Below, piece by piece: positions 17,991 to 26,801 of a DNA stretch of 64,000 bases; positions within the stretch are counted from its first letter, which is position 1, and each line of letters begins with the position of its first letter. The DNA comes from Planctomycetota bacterium (lineage in GTDB: Bacteria > Planctomycetota > UBA8742 > UBA2392): contig JAHBYA010000009.1 in NCBI GenBank assembly GCA_019636195.1, forward strand, positions 62,001 through 126,000, given 5' to 3'. The notes under the pieces are model-generated. The model ran no database searches, was not told the origin of the DNA, and saw only the letters and a list, made by a program, of their open reading frames with translations. The translations under genes and the position numbers were made by a program.

Positions 17991-18114
17991 GCTGATGTTT
18001 TAGCGCGCCGAGGGCGATTGTCGCCACCGGGTTTATCGCGAACCTACGGCACCTTCACACTTCCTTGAACCATCGCTGCTACAACGCCGCCATTGATCCT
18101 AAGGGGGGAAACCC

Positions 18115-18834
18115 ATGCGAAAGGCCATTCCATTGACTGCGGTGCTTGCCTTTGCACTGCTTGGCGCGTGCAAGAGCAGCGGTGGCGACAAAGGCAGCGG
18201 CGGCGGCAACGGCGAAACCGCGAATTGCGGCGGCGGCACCGACATCGCGGCCATGATCATCAAGCAGTATCTCGACGGCAACCAGAAAGCGGCGCCCTGG
18301 ATTGCCATCCACGAGACTGTCAACGTCGGCCAGCAGTGGCACGTTGAAAGCGACTTCGGCCAGGGGCCCAGCGTGGACAAGTGGCAGATTGTCGCCAAAC
18401 CCGGCAAGAGCGAGTTCATCGTCGAACACCTGAGCGGGCAGGGCGTGGTCATCGCCTACCAGGTCGATGCGTGGGCCGAAGCCGGTGAGCCAAACGTGCG
18501 CAAAGCCTGGATCGGCAAGGAGGGCGAAGAACCGCAGGAGATCAAGGTCGCCGAATGGCAGAAGTCCACCGGCGGCACCAAGGGCGAAGAGCCCGGGTTT
18601 GTCATGAAGGCCAAGTTCTACAACGTCGAGATGGCTGGCAAGAAGTTCGAAGGCGAGACCATTACGATCAAGGAGACCGACTGGTCGTCCAGGACCTGGA
18701 TAGCCGACAACGGCTGGTTCAACAAGGTCATTCGCATGGACTACAACGACAAGACCCAGATGAAGGTGATCGCCGCGAAGTTTGACGAAAAGGTCGATAC
18801 CTTCCTTAAGTGGCCCAAGCCCGAGAAGAAGTAG
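18115..18834 (+). CDS. Lipoprotein of unknown function
   Basis: The 239-residue protein has a signal peptide ending in LLGAC, with the lipidated Cys at residue 19, then a Gly/Ser-rich linker of about 25 residues. The mature domain (about residues 45-239) is mixed alpha/beta, with VESDFGQGPSVDKWQIV and IKETDWSSRTWIADNGWFNKVIRMDYND. A strong AAGGGGGG precedes the ATG by 6 nt. A 124-nt gap upstream holds no other feature that I see. I do not recognise the domain; it is anchored to a membrane and faces the periplasm. Confidence 0.75.
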   Translation: MRKAIPLTAVLAFALLGACKSSGGDKGSGGGNGETANCGGGTDIAAMIIKQYLDGNQKAAPWIAIHETVNVGQQWHVESDFGQGPSVDKWQIVAKPGKSEFIVEHLSGQGVVIAYQVDAWAEAGEPNVRKAWIGKEGEEPQEIKVAEWQKSTGGTKGEEPGFVMKAKFYNVEMAGKKFEGETITIKETDWSSRTWIADNGWFNKVIRMDYNDKTQMKVIAAKFDEKVDTFLKWPKPEKK

Positions 18835-18850
18835 TTGTCGCGCCAGTTGC

Positions 18851-18856
18851 TAAGCT
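18851..18856 (+). promoter_or_regulatory. Leaderless-type -10 box of the radical SAM gene
   Basis: TAAGCT is followed by 6 nt and then the ATG at 18863. No Shine-Dalgarno sequence is present. Confidence 0.5.
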
Positions 18857-18862
18857 GCGGCC

Positions 18863-19912
18863 ATGGATGATCACATCCATGGCCGCGGCACTTCACTCAA
18901 CCCGCCAAACCGGTTTGAGCGCATCCACGTCGCGCCCGACCCCGACACGTTTGACCCCGACCAGCCGCCGCCCAAAACCGAGTACTTCTGGGACGACACC
19001 AAGTCGATCATTTCCTGGAATGACTCGCCCGACCTGTACTTCAACGCGGCCATCAACCCGTACCGCGGCTGTGAGCACGGCTGTGTGTACTGCTACGCGC
19101 GGCCGTTTCATGAGTTCCTGGGCTACTCGGCGGGGCTGGACTTTGAAACGAAGATACACGTCAAGCGCAACGCGGCTGAGCTGCTGCGGCGCGAGCTGAT
19201 GAAGCCCTCGTGGCAGCCGCAGGTGATCAGCATCAGCGGCGTGACGGACCCCTATCAACCGGTCGAGGCCAAACTGCGCGTAACACGCAGCCTTCTTGAG
19301 GTACTGGCCGAGTTCCGCAACCCGGTAGGTGTGATCACCAAGAACGCGCTGATCACGCGCGACATTGACCTGCTGTCGGACTTGGCCCGACACGGCGCGG
19401 CTGGTGCAGCCGTCAGCATCACAACCCTGCGCGAGGACGTGGCCCGCGTGCTTGAGCCGCGCACCAGCACAATCCAGAAGCGCTTTGACGCGGTGCGGCA
19501 ACTGTCGCAGGCGGGCATTCCGGTCAGCGTGATGCTGGCGCCGATCATCCCGGGCCTGACCGACGAAGACATCCCCGGGCTTGTCGCGCGCGCCGCGCAG
19601 GCAGGGGCAAAGCGCGTCACGTTGTTGCCGGTGCGCCTGCCGCACGCCGTAGGGCCGATCTTTGAACAATGGCTTGAAACGCACTTCCCCGGCCACAAAG
19701 AAAAGGTGCTAAGGCGCATCCGGGAAACTCGCGGCGGCGAGCTGAACGACGGCCGCTTCAAGTCGCGCATGACCGGGCAGGGCACGCGCGCCGACCACCT
19801 GCACGAGCTGTTTCATGTGGCTGTGCACAAGCACGGGCTGAACACTGACCGCGCCGAGTGGAGTGCCGCGGCGTTTCGCCGGCCCGGGGAGACTCGCGGC
19901 ATGTTCGGGTAG
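18863..19912 (+). CDS. PA0069-family radical SAM protein
   Basis: The 349-residue protein carries the radical SAM cluster motif CEHGCVYCYARP (CxxxCxxC, about residues 72-79). It has the flanking NPYRGCEHGC and SGVTDPYQPVE motifs typical of the SplB-related PA0069 family. The rest follows the TIM-barrel plan, with VGVITKNALITRDIDLL. The true reaction is not known for the family. It is monocistronic, and its stop is only 6 nt from the convergent cytochrome gene stop. Confidence 0.9.
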   Translation: MDDHIHGRGTSLNPPNRFERIHVAPDPDTFDPDQPPPKTEYFWDDTKSIISWNDSPDLYFNAAINPYRGCEHGCVYCYARPFHEFLGYSAGLDFETKIHVKRNAAELLRRELMKPSWQPQVISISGVTDPYQPVEAKLRVTRSLLEVLAEFRNPVGVITKNALITRDIDLLSDLARHGAAGAAVSITTLREDVARVLEPRTSTIQKRFDAVRQLSQAGIPVSVMLAPIIPGLTDEDIPGLVARAAQAGAKRVTLLPVRLPHAVGPIFEQWLETHFPGHKEKVLRRIRETRGGELNDGRFKSRMTGQGTRADHLHELFHVAVHKHGLNTDRAEWSAAAFRRPGETRGMFG

Positions 19913-19918
19913 GCGGGC

Positions 19919-21736
19919 CTACTTCAAAAGGCTTGAGTATGCCCACTCGATGGGTTCATCGGGGTAGTCGGCACCTTCGTGGCAGGTCTCGCAAGCCTTG
20001 CCGACGGCCGCCATTTTCTTGCCCACGTCTTCGGCGTCCTTTGCCTCGGCCAGCGCTTCAATTGCCTTGTTCAGTTCTTTGGCCCAGTTGTTCCAGCGGC
20101 CTTCATCTTCGAACACCGCGTTGTTCTTGCTGTACAGGCCCGCGATTGCCGCGCCCGCGCGACGCAGGTCCACCAGCGCCTGCTCTTTATCCTTCTTGGG
20201 CTCGCCGGTCGCAATTCCGGCGTGGATCAGTATGTCCGCCATGCGAAAGCGGCCCTGGTCCATGATGCGCTTGGTGCTGGTCTGCGACTCTTCGGGTGTC
20301 AGGGTTGCTGCGCGACCTACATCGAAAAAGCGCGGGCCCTTCACGGCCACCGTGCCCGCCAGCGCCGGCTCAAGGGGCACATCGCCCTTTTCGTGCGCGT
20401 CATGGCAGCTCTGGCAGACCTCGCGCAGTTTGGAGCGCGTCTCCTTCATGCGGCTGGGCGGGGCAAGCAGCAACTCGCGCGACAACGCCTCGCCCTGCAC
20501 AGCCAGCTCGTCCCACTTGGCCTTCTGGCCGGCGTCAAGGTTGTCAGGATACACACCCTTGAGGCGCCGGTGCAGTTCGCGCAAGTCCAGCGCATGGCGG
20601 TGCGTTGCGCCCGCGGGCTCCTGTGTGCTGTGCCCCAGCGCGGCGTTGTGGCGGCCCATGGCCAGCATCAGATCCTGCACGTCGTCCTTTTGGAACCAGC
20701 CCTCGCCGCGGCTGCTGTCTTCGACCAGCGGCACGATGGATAGCGCAATGAAAGCAAGTGCGCCCAGTATGATCGCAACGCGCAGCGGCTTCTGCAGGCG
20801 CGGCGGCTTGAGCGAGACTTTTTCGACAATCGGCAGCGCGAACACGACCAGGGCGCCCATCACAGGCGGCGCGGCAAGCGCAGCCACTTGCGCCGCACCC
20901 GGCAGCACCTTGAGCACAAAAAACAGCGGCAGGGCGTACCACTCCGGTCGCGCGTGGAGATAGGCCTCGCCCATGTCGCCGGTCAGCCCGTGCGGCGCGC
21001 GCACGACAATCGCCGCGCCCGCCAGCAACAACAGCAGCACGCCCGGCACAGCCAGTTGCGCCCCAAGCAGTTTTTCGCTGCGGGCGTCCGCCCAGAACCA
21101 GCGCAGCAGCACAATCAGCAACGCCGGCAACACAATCGCGTGCAGGCCGAAGAACCGTGTCAGCGCGCCCGTGCCCAGCTCATCGCCGCCGCGCAGCCCC
21201 TCCGCGATCATGTCGCCGCCGGGCAACGACTCTATGTAGCCCAGCCGCACCGCCGTACCGTGCAGCGCATTCTGGTCGAAGGGCAGCAACTGGCCCGTGA
21301 AGCCCGCCGCCAGCACCAGCGCCAGCAGCATGCCCCCGCGCCAGAAGCGCCACTGCTCAGGCTTGCGGTAAAGGCCGCGCCACAGCAGGTAGCCAAGGTA
21401 CGCTGCGCTCAGCAGCACCAGCAGGTTGCTTGCATGCCAATGCATTGCGCGCACGATGCCGCCCAATTGCGACATCTCAAACCACGCAACGCTGGCATGG
21501 GCGTCGTCGGCGCTTGTCGTGTAGCCCAGCGCCATGGCCACGCCGGTGCCAGCCAGCACGCCCAACACGCCCAGGATTGCGTTGGCGCACAGGGATGCAG
21601 GCAGGTCGTCGGCGCGGTCCGGGGTGCGCGGGATCAGGGTGGTGCCACGGCGCTCGAGCTCACGCTGGACTTCCGCCACGAGCTCGTACTCGATTTCCTG
21701 GCTTGTCTGGGCGGATGTATCGGCGGGCTCGCTCAT
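19919..21736 (-). CDS. Cytochrome b fused to a C-terminal diheme c-type region
   Basis: The 605-residue protein joins a cytochrome b/b6-like membrane part (about residues 45-370) to a soluble C-terminus with two CxxCH heme-c sites (CQSCH near 441 and CETCH near 582). The Qo-site PEWY motif is present near residue 265. The first His of each heme-ligand helix is kept (GGIVRAMH at 99 and RFFGLH near 197). The second His, usually about 14 residues on, is Tyr at 113 and Arg/Trp in the other helix, so heme bH seems to be absent. It forms an operon with the Rieske gene (4 nt overlap). Confidence 0.88.
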   Translation of the reverse strand: MSEPADTSAQTSQEIEYELVAEVQRELERRGTTLIPRTPDRADDLPASLCANAILGVLGVLAGTGVAMALGYTTSADDAHASVAWFEMSQLGGIVRAMHWHASNLLVLLSAAYLGYLLWRGLYRKPEQWRFWRGGMLLALVLAAGFTGQLLPFDQNALHGTAVRLGYIESLPGGDMIAEGLRGGDELGTGALTRFFGLHAIVLPALLIVLLRWFWADARSEKLLGAQLAVPGVLLLLLAGAAIVVRAPHGLTGDMGEAYLHARPEWYALPLFFVLKVLPGAAQVAALAAPPVMGALVVFALPIVEKVSLKPPRLQKPLRVAIILGALAFIALSIVPLVEDSSRGEGWFQKDDVQDLMLAMGRHNAALGHSTQEPAGATHRHALDLRELHRRLKGVYPDNLDAGQKAKWDELAVQGEALSRELLLAPPSRMKETRSKLREVCQSCHDAHEKGDVPLEPALAGTVAVKGPRFFDVGRAATLTPEESQTSTKRIMDQGRFRMADILIHAGIATGEPKKDKEQALVDLRRAGAAIAGLYSKNNAVFEDEGRWNNWAKELNKAIEALAEAKDAEDVGKKMAAVGKACETCHEGADYPDEPIEWAYSSLLK

Positions 21737-22269
21737 GCCTGCCTGCCTGTGCGCTCAGGGATGCCGGCCACGAACTCTTGCCAGGTCACAAACAGCCACG
21801 GCGCGCCCTCGTGCTCGGCGACTGTCAGCTCGAGCGGGTCAAGGCCGCGCGGGGCGGGGCCGGACTTGAGTTCACCGGCAATGTCAAACTGCGCGTCGTG
21901 GCAGGGGCAGACGAACTTCTTTTCCTTGGCGTTCGGTTGTACGCCGCAACCCTTGTGCGGGCAGACCGGGCTGAAGGCCTTGAACGTTTCGTCGCCGGTG
22001 CGCACGACCAGCACCTGCCGCCTTGTGCTTCGCACGCGCCAACCTTCGCGCCGGGTCAGCGCAACATCCAGCGCGACGGGCTCGTCCAGCGGCAACGCTT
22101 TGGCGCGCAGCATGGGCGCCAATGGCACGGGCGCTACCTCTGCGCCGGGGGCCGCGGCTGGACGCGACAGCGACCACGCGCCAAGGCCCGCGCCCACAGC
22201 CAGCGCGCCGCCAACGACACACACGCGCAGGAATTCGCGACGATCGCCCGATTCAGGTTGTGCCGCCAT
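21733..22269 (-). CDS. Rieske [2Fe-2S] protein of a bc-type complex
   Basis: The 178-residue protein has a twin-arginine signal (RREFLRVCVVGGALAVGAG, about residues 10-28), which also acts as the membrane anchor. The cluster motifs CPHKGC and CPCHDAQFD are intact, including the two Cys that form the stabilising disulfide. It takes electrons from quinol at the Qo site of the partner cytochrome b and passes them to a c-type heme. It is the first gene of a two-gene operon, and its end overlaps the cytochrome b start by 4 nt. Confidence 0.93.
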   Translation of the reverse strand: MAAQPESGDRREFLRVCVVGGALAVGAGLGAWSLSRPAAAPGAEVAPVPLAPMLRAKALPLDEPVALDVALTRREGWRVRSTRRQVLVVRTGDETFKAFSPVCPHKGCGVQPNAKEKKFVCPCHDAQFDIAGELKSGPAPRGLDPLELTVAEHEGAPWLFVTWQEFVAGIPERTGRQA

Positions 22270-22320
22270 GAGGGTGATAATCGGAGTTCAACAGGCAACG
22301 GTCAATGCGGTTGGGCCAAA

Positions 22321-22806
22321 CTACCCGCGCGCGCCCTTGCCCCAGCACTGCTGGCAGATGCCGAAAATCTTCTGGCTGTGGTGGGTGGGGTGAAAGCCGT
22401 GCTTCTTGGCCACTTTGTCCTGCAGCTCTTCCATTTCTTCGCTGAAGAACTCGATAATCTTCTGACAGTTGGTGCAGATCAGGTGGTCGTGGTGCGGCCG
22501 GCCTTCGGACAGTTCATACACCTTGTAACTGTCCCCGAACTGGTGTTCTTCCAGGATGCCCGCCTGCACCATCACGCTCAGGCTGCGATAGATCGTGGCC
22601 TTGCTGACGCGGGGCCGCGTGTTGATGAACTCAAGTACCAAGTCGTCGGCGGTAAAGTGGGTCTTGTGCATCTCGACGATTTTTTCAAGCAGGGTCCGGC
22701 GCTGGCTGGTCAGTTTTTGTGACTTGCGTTGAAGGTAGCGCTCGAGCTTTTTCGTGAGCTCATAGACCCCGCCTTCAGGGGCTGACCGGATCGTGGACTT
22801 TGCCAT
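22321..22806 (-). CDS. Fur-family metal- or peroxide-responsive transcriptional regulator
   Basis: From the ATG at 22806 this is a 161-residue Fur/Zur/PerR-type repressor; a GTG 6 nt further up would overlap the rbfA stop. The winged helix lies at about residues 20-85 (KVSKATIYRSLSVM-like helix). The metal site includes HDHLICTNCQKIIEF with one CxxC, and the C-terminal GICQQCW gives the second CxxC of the structural zinc site. A lysine-rich N-terminal extension precedes the winged helix. The metal cannot be decided from sequence. It follows rbfA directly and precedes the Rieske operon by 51 nt. Confidence 0.88.
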   Translation of the reverse strand: MAKSTIRSAPEGGVYELTKKLERYLQRKSQKLTSQRRTLLEKIVEMHKTHFTADDLVLEFINTRPRVSKATIYRSLSVMVQAGILEEHQFGDSYKVYELSEGRPHHDHLICTNCQKIIEFFSEEMEELQDKVAKKHGFHPTHHSQKIFGICQQCWGKGARG

Positions 22807-22808
22807 GG

Positions 22809-23177
22809 TCACTCGTCGTCGTGTGTGTCGGCTGCGATGGCTTGGTCAATGAGCTTAGAGACCTCACTGCCCTTTTCAATCGAATCATCATACCGGAAAG
22901 TAAGTTGGGGCGCGGTACGGATCTCGAGGCCTTCAGCGACTTTCTTCTGGATGAAGCCGGCCGCCCCTTCAATGAAGCGCTCGGCGGCGCGACGCTGTCC
23001 GGGCGTGCCCAGCAGTGACCAGTACACGCGGGCGGTGCCGAGGTCCTTGCTGACTTCAACGCGGGTAATCGAAATCAGGCCCTTCACGCGCGGGTCTTTA
23101 AGTTCCCGCAGGAACAGCTCGGCAATATCTTGCCTTATGCGGGCCTGAATTCGTTCAATACGTCTAGGATCAGCCAT
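22809..23177 (-). CDS. rbfA: Ribosome-binding factor A
   Basis: From the ATG at 23177 the protein has 122 residues, the usual RbfA length, starting MADPRRIERIQARIRQDIAELF. The KH-like fold motifs (LKDPRVKGLISITRVEVSKDL and ARVYWSLLG) are clear. RbfA binds the 30S subunit during maturation of the 16S 5 prime end. A longer frame to 23237 adds 20 residues not expected for the family. It is unusual in not lying beside infB or truB, and it is next to a Fur-family gene. Confidence 0.93.
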   Translation of the reverse strand: MADPRRIERIQARIRQDIAELFLRELKDPRVKGLISITRVEVSKDLGTARVYWSLLGTPGQRRAAERFIEGAAGFIQKKVAEGLEIRTAPQLTFRYDDSIEKGSEVSKLIDQAIAADTHDDE

Positions 23178-23258
23178 GGTCGCCTGTATGGTATGCCGCG
23201 CAACGGACGCGCCAGCAAACCAATCACGCGCGTTCACGCCAGTGGCAGGAGCTAACGT

Positions 23259-25787
23259 ATGTGGATCAAACGATCATTGGTGATTGTGCCCGTCCTGCTG
23301 CTTGTGTTCCTGCTGCAAAGCGTGTTCTGGGTTCCCGGCACACAGCAAGCCGCCGACAACGAAGGCCGCCTTGACCGCCTGGTCTGGTACATGAGCGCCA
23401 ACCCCGAAGACATGAACCCGTACCAGTCCACATCGGCTGGCGACAGCGATATCTGGGGCCACTTGGTGGAAGGTCTGTTGCGCTATAATGAGATGTACCA
23501 GATTACCCCGTACATGGCGGACTCGGCGGTCGTGAACCACGAACTGACGGTGCTGCTGCCCGCTTCTGTCACCGACGAGCAGTTCATGGCTGCCGTCCGG
23601 GATGTGTACGGCGCCTCCGCGACCGATGCGACACTGGTGCAAGGCTTCAAGGTCAAGGAAAGCGACGCGTTGACCCGCGTCATGACCGATGCAGCGCTGG
23701 CGCGTACGAACGTGTTTGTGAAGGGCGTTCGACAGGTGCGCCTCATGCTGACAACGACGCCGCGCCGGGATCGCGTCAACAGCGCCGTGGATCCCGACTT
23801 TGTCGCCAAGGTCAGTGCCAGGCTGGGCAAGGAGCTACATGCAGACATCAATCCCGCGGCGATCGTCGCCGGACTCGATGACCCCGATAAGCAGCGCCTT
23901 GCCGGCTTGTTGAAGGCCGATACAGCCGGCCTGCCGGCTGCACTGGGCAAGTTGCTCGCTGATGCCGGATTGACCGGGGTTACACACAACCCGCTCGTGG
24001 ATTTCATGATCCACAAGGGCGTACATTGGGTTGATGGTCCGTTCTGGGGACCGGTCAAGGAAACCTGGCTGGTCACAGTCAATGGCGACGAGGCCGGCTA
24101 TTTCAGCGCGGCCACCGAGGCGGACGCGATCAAACACGTGAAAGACACTCTGGGCTCGGGTGACGACGCGAAATTCAAAGCCAGAAACTTCGTCGAGTCC
24201 GACGACCCGTCCAAGAGTGAGGTCTTCGGTGAAAAGGGTGGCCCTTGGTGGGGCAAAGGGCCGGAGTTCACAAGCCGTGACGTCAAGCGCACTGTGGAGC
24301 TTCTCAAGGACCACGATTTCGCCAGCCCGCGCATGTCAACATGGGCGGACGTGAAAGAGGTCCGCACGTTCGCAGACCCGCACAAGGTTCAGGTGGTGTA
24401 CGGGCGACTGTTCTCGCCGGCGTTGTCGGCGCTGACCGGCTCATACCTGCCGTACCACCACTGGAACGATACTGCTTGGACCGTGGAAGCCATCCGCAAG
24501 AAGCGCGGCCCCAAGGACATCGGCGTGAAGCCTGAAGACTACAAGCCCGCGGGTTACCTGCGGGCAAAGGTACGCGACTACTCACGCAAGCCCAGCAGTC
24601 TGGGCGCAATGGTGCTGTATCCGCTGAACGGCCGCGAAGTACCCCTGTGGCAGAACGGCAAGCAGGTGCGCCTGATGCGCAACGAGTTTTACTGGGAGCG
24701 CAAACCGGAGTACAAGTACATCGACTACTATGTGTTCAGCCCCAACATGGGCCGTGAGACGGCTGAAATGGTGTTCAATACCGGGGGTATTGACCTTTAC
24801 GGATGCGACCCCCACCAGGTGCGACGCTACGAGAAGTACGGCGACCGCTACACGTTGATCAAGCGCCAGACAACCACGTACGCCTACCTCGGTTTCAACA
24901 CCGAGCGTGAGCCTGTAAACAACCCGCTGGTGCGCAAGGCGCTGGCGATGGGCCTGGATGTGGAGAAGATCATCGACAAGATCGCCTGGGGGCAGGGCGA
25001 GCGCATTTCGGGCCCCGGCTACCCGGTGCTGCCGTGGTATGACCACAACTACACTTTTGACCACAAGTGGCGTACAGGCCCCAAGGCCGGCCAGACCGAA
25101 GCGCTGAAGTTCGTGCCCTACAATGTGGACGAGGCGCGGGCCTTGCTGGTCGAAGCGGGCTACGACTACAGCTCAGGCGTGCCGGTCAAGGACGGCAAGG
25201 CGCTTGAGTTTACGATCACGATGCACCCCGAGAACCCGATTCGCCGTGACATCGTGCTGTACGCGCAGCAGCGCTGGCAGGACCTTGGAATCAAGGTACG
25301 CGTCGAAGAACACGAATGGAATGTGTACCTCTCCCAGTTTGTTCGCCCGCGCAACTTCACGGTGTGCGTGCTGGGGTGGTCAGGCGGGCTCGACTTCGAC
25401 AAGCGCCAGCTGTGGCACAGCTCTGCGTTGCCGCCGCGCGGCCTGAACTTTGCCAGCTTCAAGAACGCCGAGGCTGACAAGATCATGGAAGACATCCTCA
25501 AGGTTTACGACTACGACGAACAGGTGCGCATGTCGCACCGCATGTTCAAGCTGGTTGCGGACGAGCTGCCGTACATCTTTCTTTACTCGGGGCTTGCCAC
25601 CACCGTCGTTGACCCCCGGGTGGTGTGGCGCCGCGAGATTGAACTGGACGGCAAGACGGCACTCCAAAACAGCCCGTTGACGCACGACAATATCAAGAAC
25701 GCCCGTGCGGCATTCACGTACTGGATGTATGAGTTGAAGCGCGTACCGGAACGTCCACAGTGGACCGAGGAAGATTTCCGCAACTAG
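23259..25787 (+). CDS. Peptide/nickel-type ABC transporter substrate-binding protein (SBP family 5)
   Basis: The 842-residue protein is much longer than the usual 500-600. An N-terminal hydrophobic stretch (about residues 7-27) ends without a lipobox, so it may remain as a membrane anchor. The SBP family 5 fold is clear in the C-terminal two thirds (VYGRLFSPALSALTG, LVRKALAMGLD, VLGWSGGLDFD). About 160 extra residues (roughly 95-250) are inserted before the KGVHWVDG motif, which normally lies near residue 100. An AGGAG lies 7 nt before the ATG. It starts a three-gene importer operon. Confidence 0.88.
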   Translation: MWIKRSLVIVPVLLLVFLLQSVFWVPGTQQAADNEGRLDRLVWYMSANPEDMNPYQSTSAGDSDIWGHLVEGLLRYNEMYQITPYMADSAVVNHELTVLLPASVTDEQFMAAVRDVYGASATDATLVQGFKVKESDALTRVMTDAALARTNVFVKGVRQVRLMLTTTPRRDRVNSAVDPDFVAKVSARLGKELHADINPAAIVAGLDDPDKQRLAGLLKADTAGLPAALGKLLADAGLTGVTHNPLVDFMIHKGVHWVDGPFWGPVKETWLVTVNGDEAGYFSAATEADAIKHVKDTLGSGDDAKFKARNFVESDDPSKSEVFGEKGGPWWGKGPEFTSRDVKRTVELLKDHDFASPRMSTWADVKEVRTFADPHKVQVVYGRLFSPALSALTGSYLPYHHWNDTAWTVEAIRKKRGPKDIGVKPEDYKPAGYLRAKVRDYSRKPSSLGAMVLYPLNGREVPLWQNGKQVRLMRNEFYWERKPEYKYIDYYVFSPNMGRETAEMVFNTGGIDLYGCDPHQVRRYEKYGDRYTLIKRQTTTYAYLGFNTEREPVNNPLVRKALAMGLDVEKIIDKIAWGQGERISGPGYPVLPWYDHNYTFDHKWRTGPKAGQTEALKFVPYNVDEARALLVEAGYDYSSGVPVKDGKALEFTITMHPENPIRRDIVLYAQQRWQDLGIKVRVEEHEWNVYLSQFVRPRNFTVCVLGWSGGLDFDKRQLWHSSALPPRGLNFASFKNAEADKIMEDILKVYDYDEQVRMSHRMFKLVADELPYIFLYSGLATTVVDPRVVWRREIELDGKTALQNSPLTHDNIKNARAAFTYWMYELKRVPERPQWTEEDFRN

Positions 25788-25799
25788 GCCGGAGTATCA

Positions 25800-26795
25800 A
25801 TGCTTTCGTACATCATCCGACGCCTGTTGCAGATGGGGATCACGTTGTTCGTGGTCAGCATTCTCAGCTTCCTGCTGGTCGTGCTTGCACCCGGCGACCC
25901 ATTTGCAGGCCACCTCGATCCCAATGCCGTCCCCGCGGACATTGAGCGCCAGCGAGATACCGGCGGCTACGACGACCCGATCGTCAAGAAGTACGTCGAC
26001 TTCTACTCCAGCTTCTTTTCCGACCTTGGCGCTGTGGTGGCCGGCAGCAGCGATCACGAATGGCGCCTGATCAGCAACAACACCAAAGAGCCTGTGCTGC
26101 CGACCATGTGGCGCAAGATGCTCGTTACACTGCCGCTGGTGATCCTGACAACGATCATCGTGTGGACACTGTCGTTCCCGATCGGCATTTTTTCGGCGCT
26201 GCGCCGCGGCACGATCAAGGACCAGACCATCACGGTGCTGGCTTACACGCTGATCGCATTTCCGGGCTTCTGGCTGGCGCTGCTGGTGATCAACTTCTTC
26301 ACCGTCCAGTTGGGTATTCCTGTCATCAGCCCGGAAACACTCGGGGTTGAACTTGAGGGCGCCAAGTCGTTCATGGACCGTACGTGGCATGTGGCGGTAC
26401 CGGGCATCATCGGCGCGTTCGGCGGCATCGCTGTGCTCACGCGCTACGTCAAGGGCCAGATGCTTGAGGTGCTGGGCCAGGACTACATCCGCACCGCAAA
26501 AGCCAAGGGGCTGGACCATGACACCGTGCACTACAGACACGCACTGCGCAACGCCAGCCTGCCCTTTATCACCATGATCGCGGGCCTCTTGCCCAGCCTG
26601 TTTGGCGGATCGGTGATTTTTGAAAGTATCTACTCGTGGCCGGGCCTTGGGCGCTGGTTCCTTGAGGCTGTGTTTACACGCGACACGTTTATCGTGATGG
26701 CCAACTTGTTTGTCGGTTCGGGCCTGACACTTATCGGCATACTGATTTCGGACCTGCTGTACAGCGTGGCGGACCCGCGCATCAAGCTTTCGTGA
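25800..26795 (+). CDS. ABC transporter permease, DppB/OppB type
   Basis: The 331-residue protein has about six membrane segments and the opening MLSYIIRRLLQMGITLFVVSILSFLLV seen in OppB-type permeases. The EAA loop that contacts the ATPase reads AKAKGLDHDTVHYRHALRNA (about residues 235-254). It pairs with the next gene to form the channel. It begins 12 nt after the substrate-binding protein gene. The soluble stretch between helices 1 and 2 is longer than usual (about residues 40-100). Confidence 0.93.
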   Translation: MLSYIIRRLLQMGITLFVVSILSFLLVVLAPGDPFAGHLDPNAVPADIERQRDTGGYDDPIVKKYVDFYSSFFSDLGAVVAGSSDHEWRLISNNTKEPVLPTMWRKMLVTLPLVILTTIIVWTLSFPIGIFSALRRGTIKDQTITVLAYTLIAFPGFWLALLVINFFTVQLGIPVISPETLGVELEGAKSFMDRTWHVAVPGIIGAFGGIAVLTRYVKGQMLEVLGQDYIRTAKAKGLDHDTVHYRHALRNASLPFITMIAGLLPSLFGGSVIFESIYSWPGLGRWFLEAVFTRDTFIVMANLFVGSGLTLIGILISDLLYSVADPRIKLS

Positions 26796-26801
26796 TCGAC
26801 T

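Noticed and set aside
20888..22393. Long plus-strand frame opposite the cytochrome b and Rieske genes
   Set aside because: Arg/Gln-rich composition with no motifs; the minus strand carries PEWY, CxxCH and Rieske motifs.
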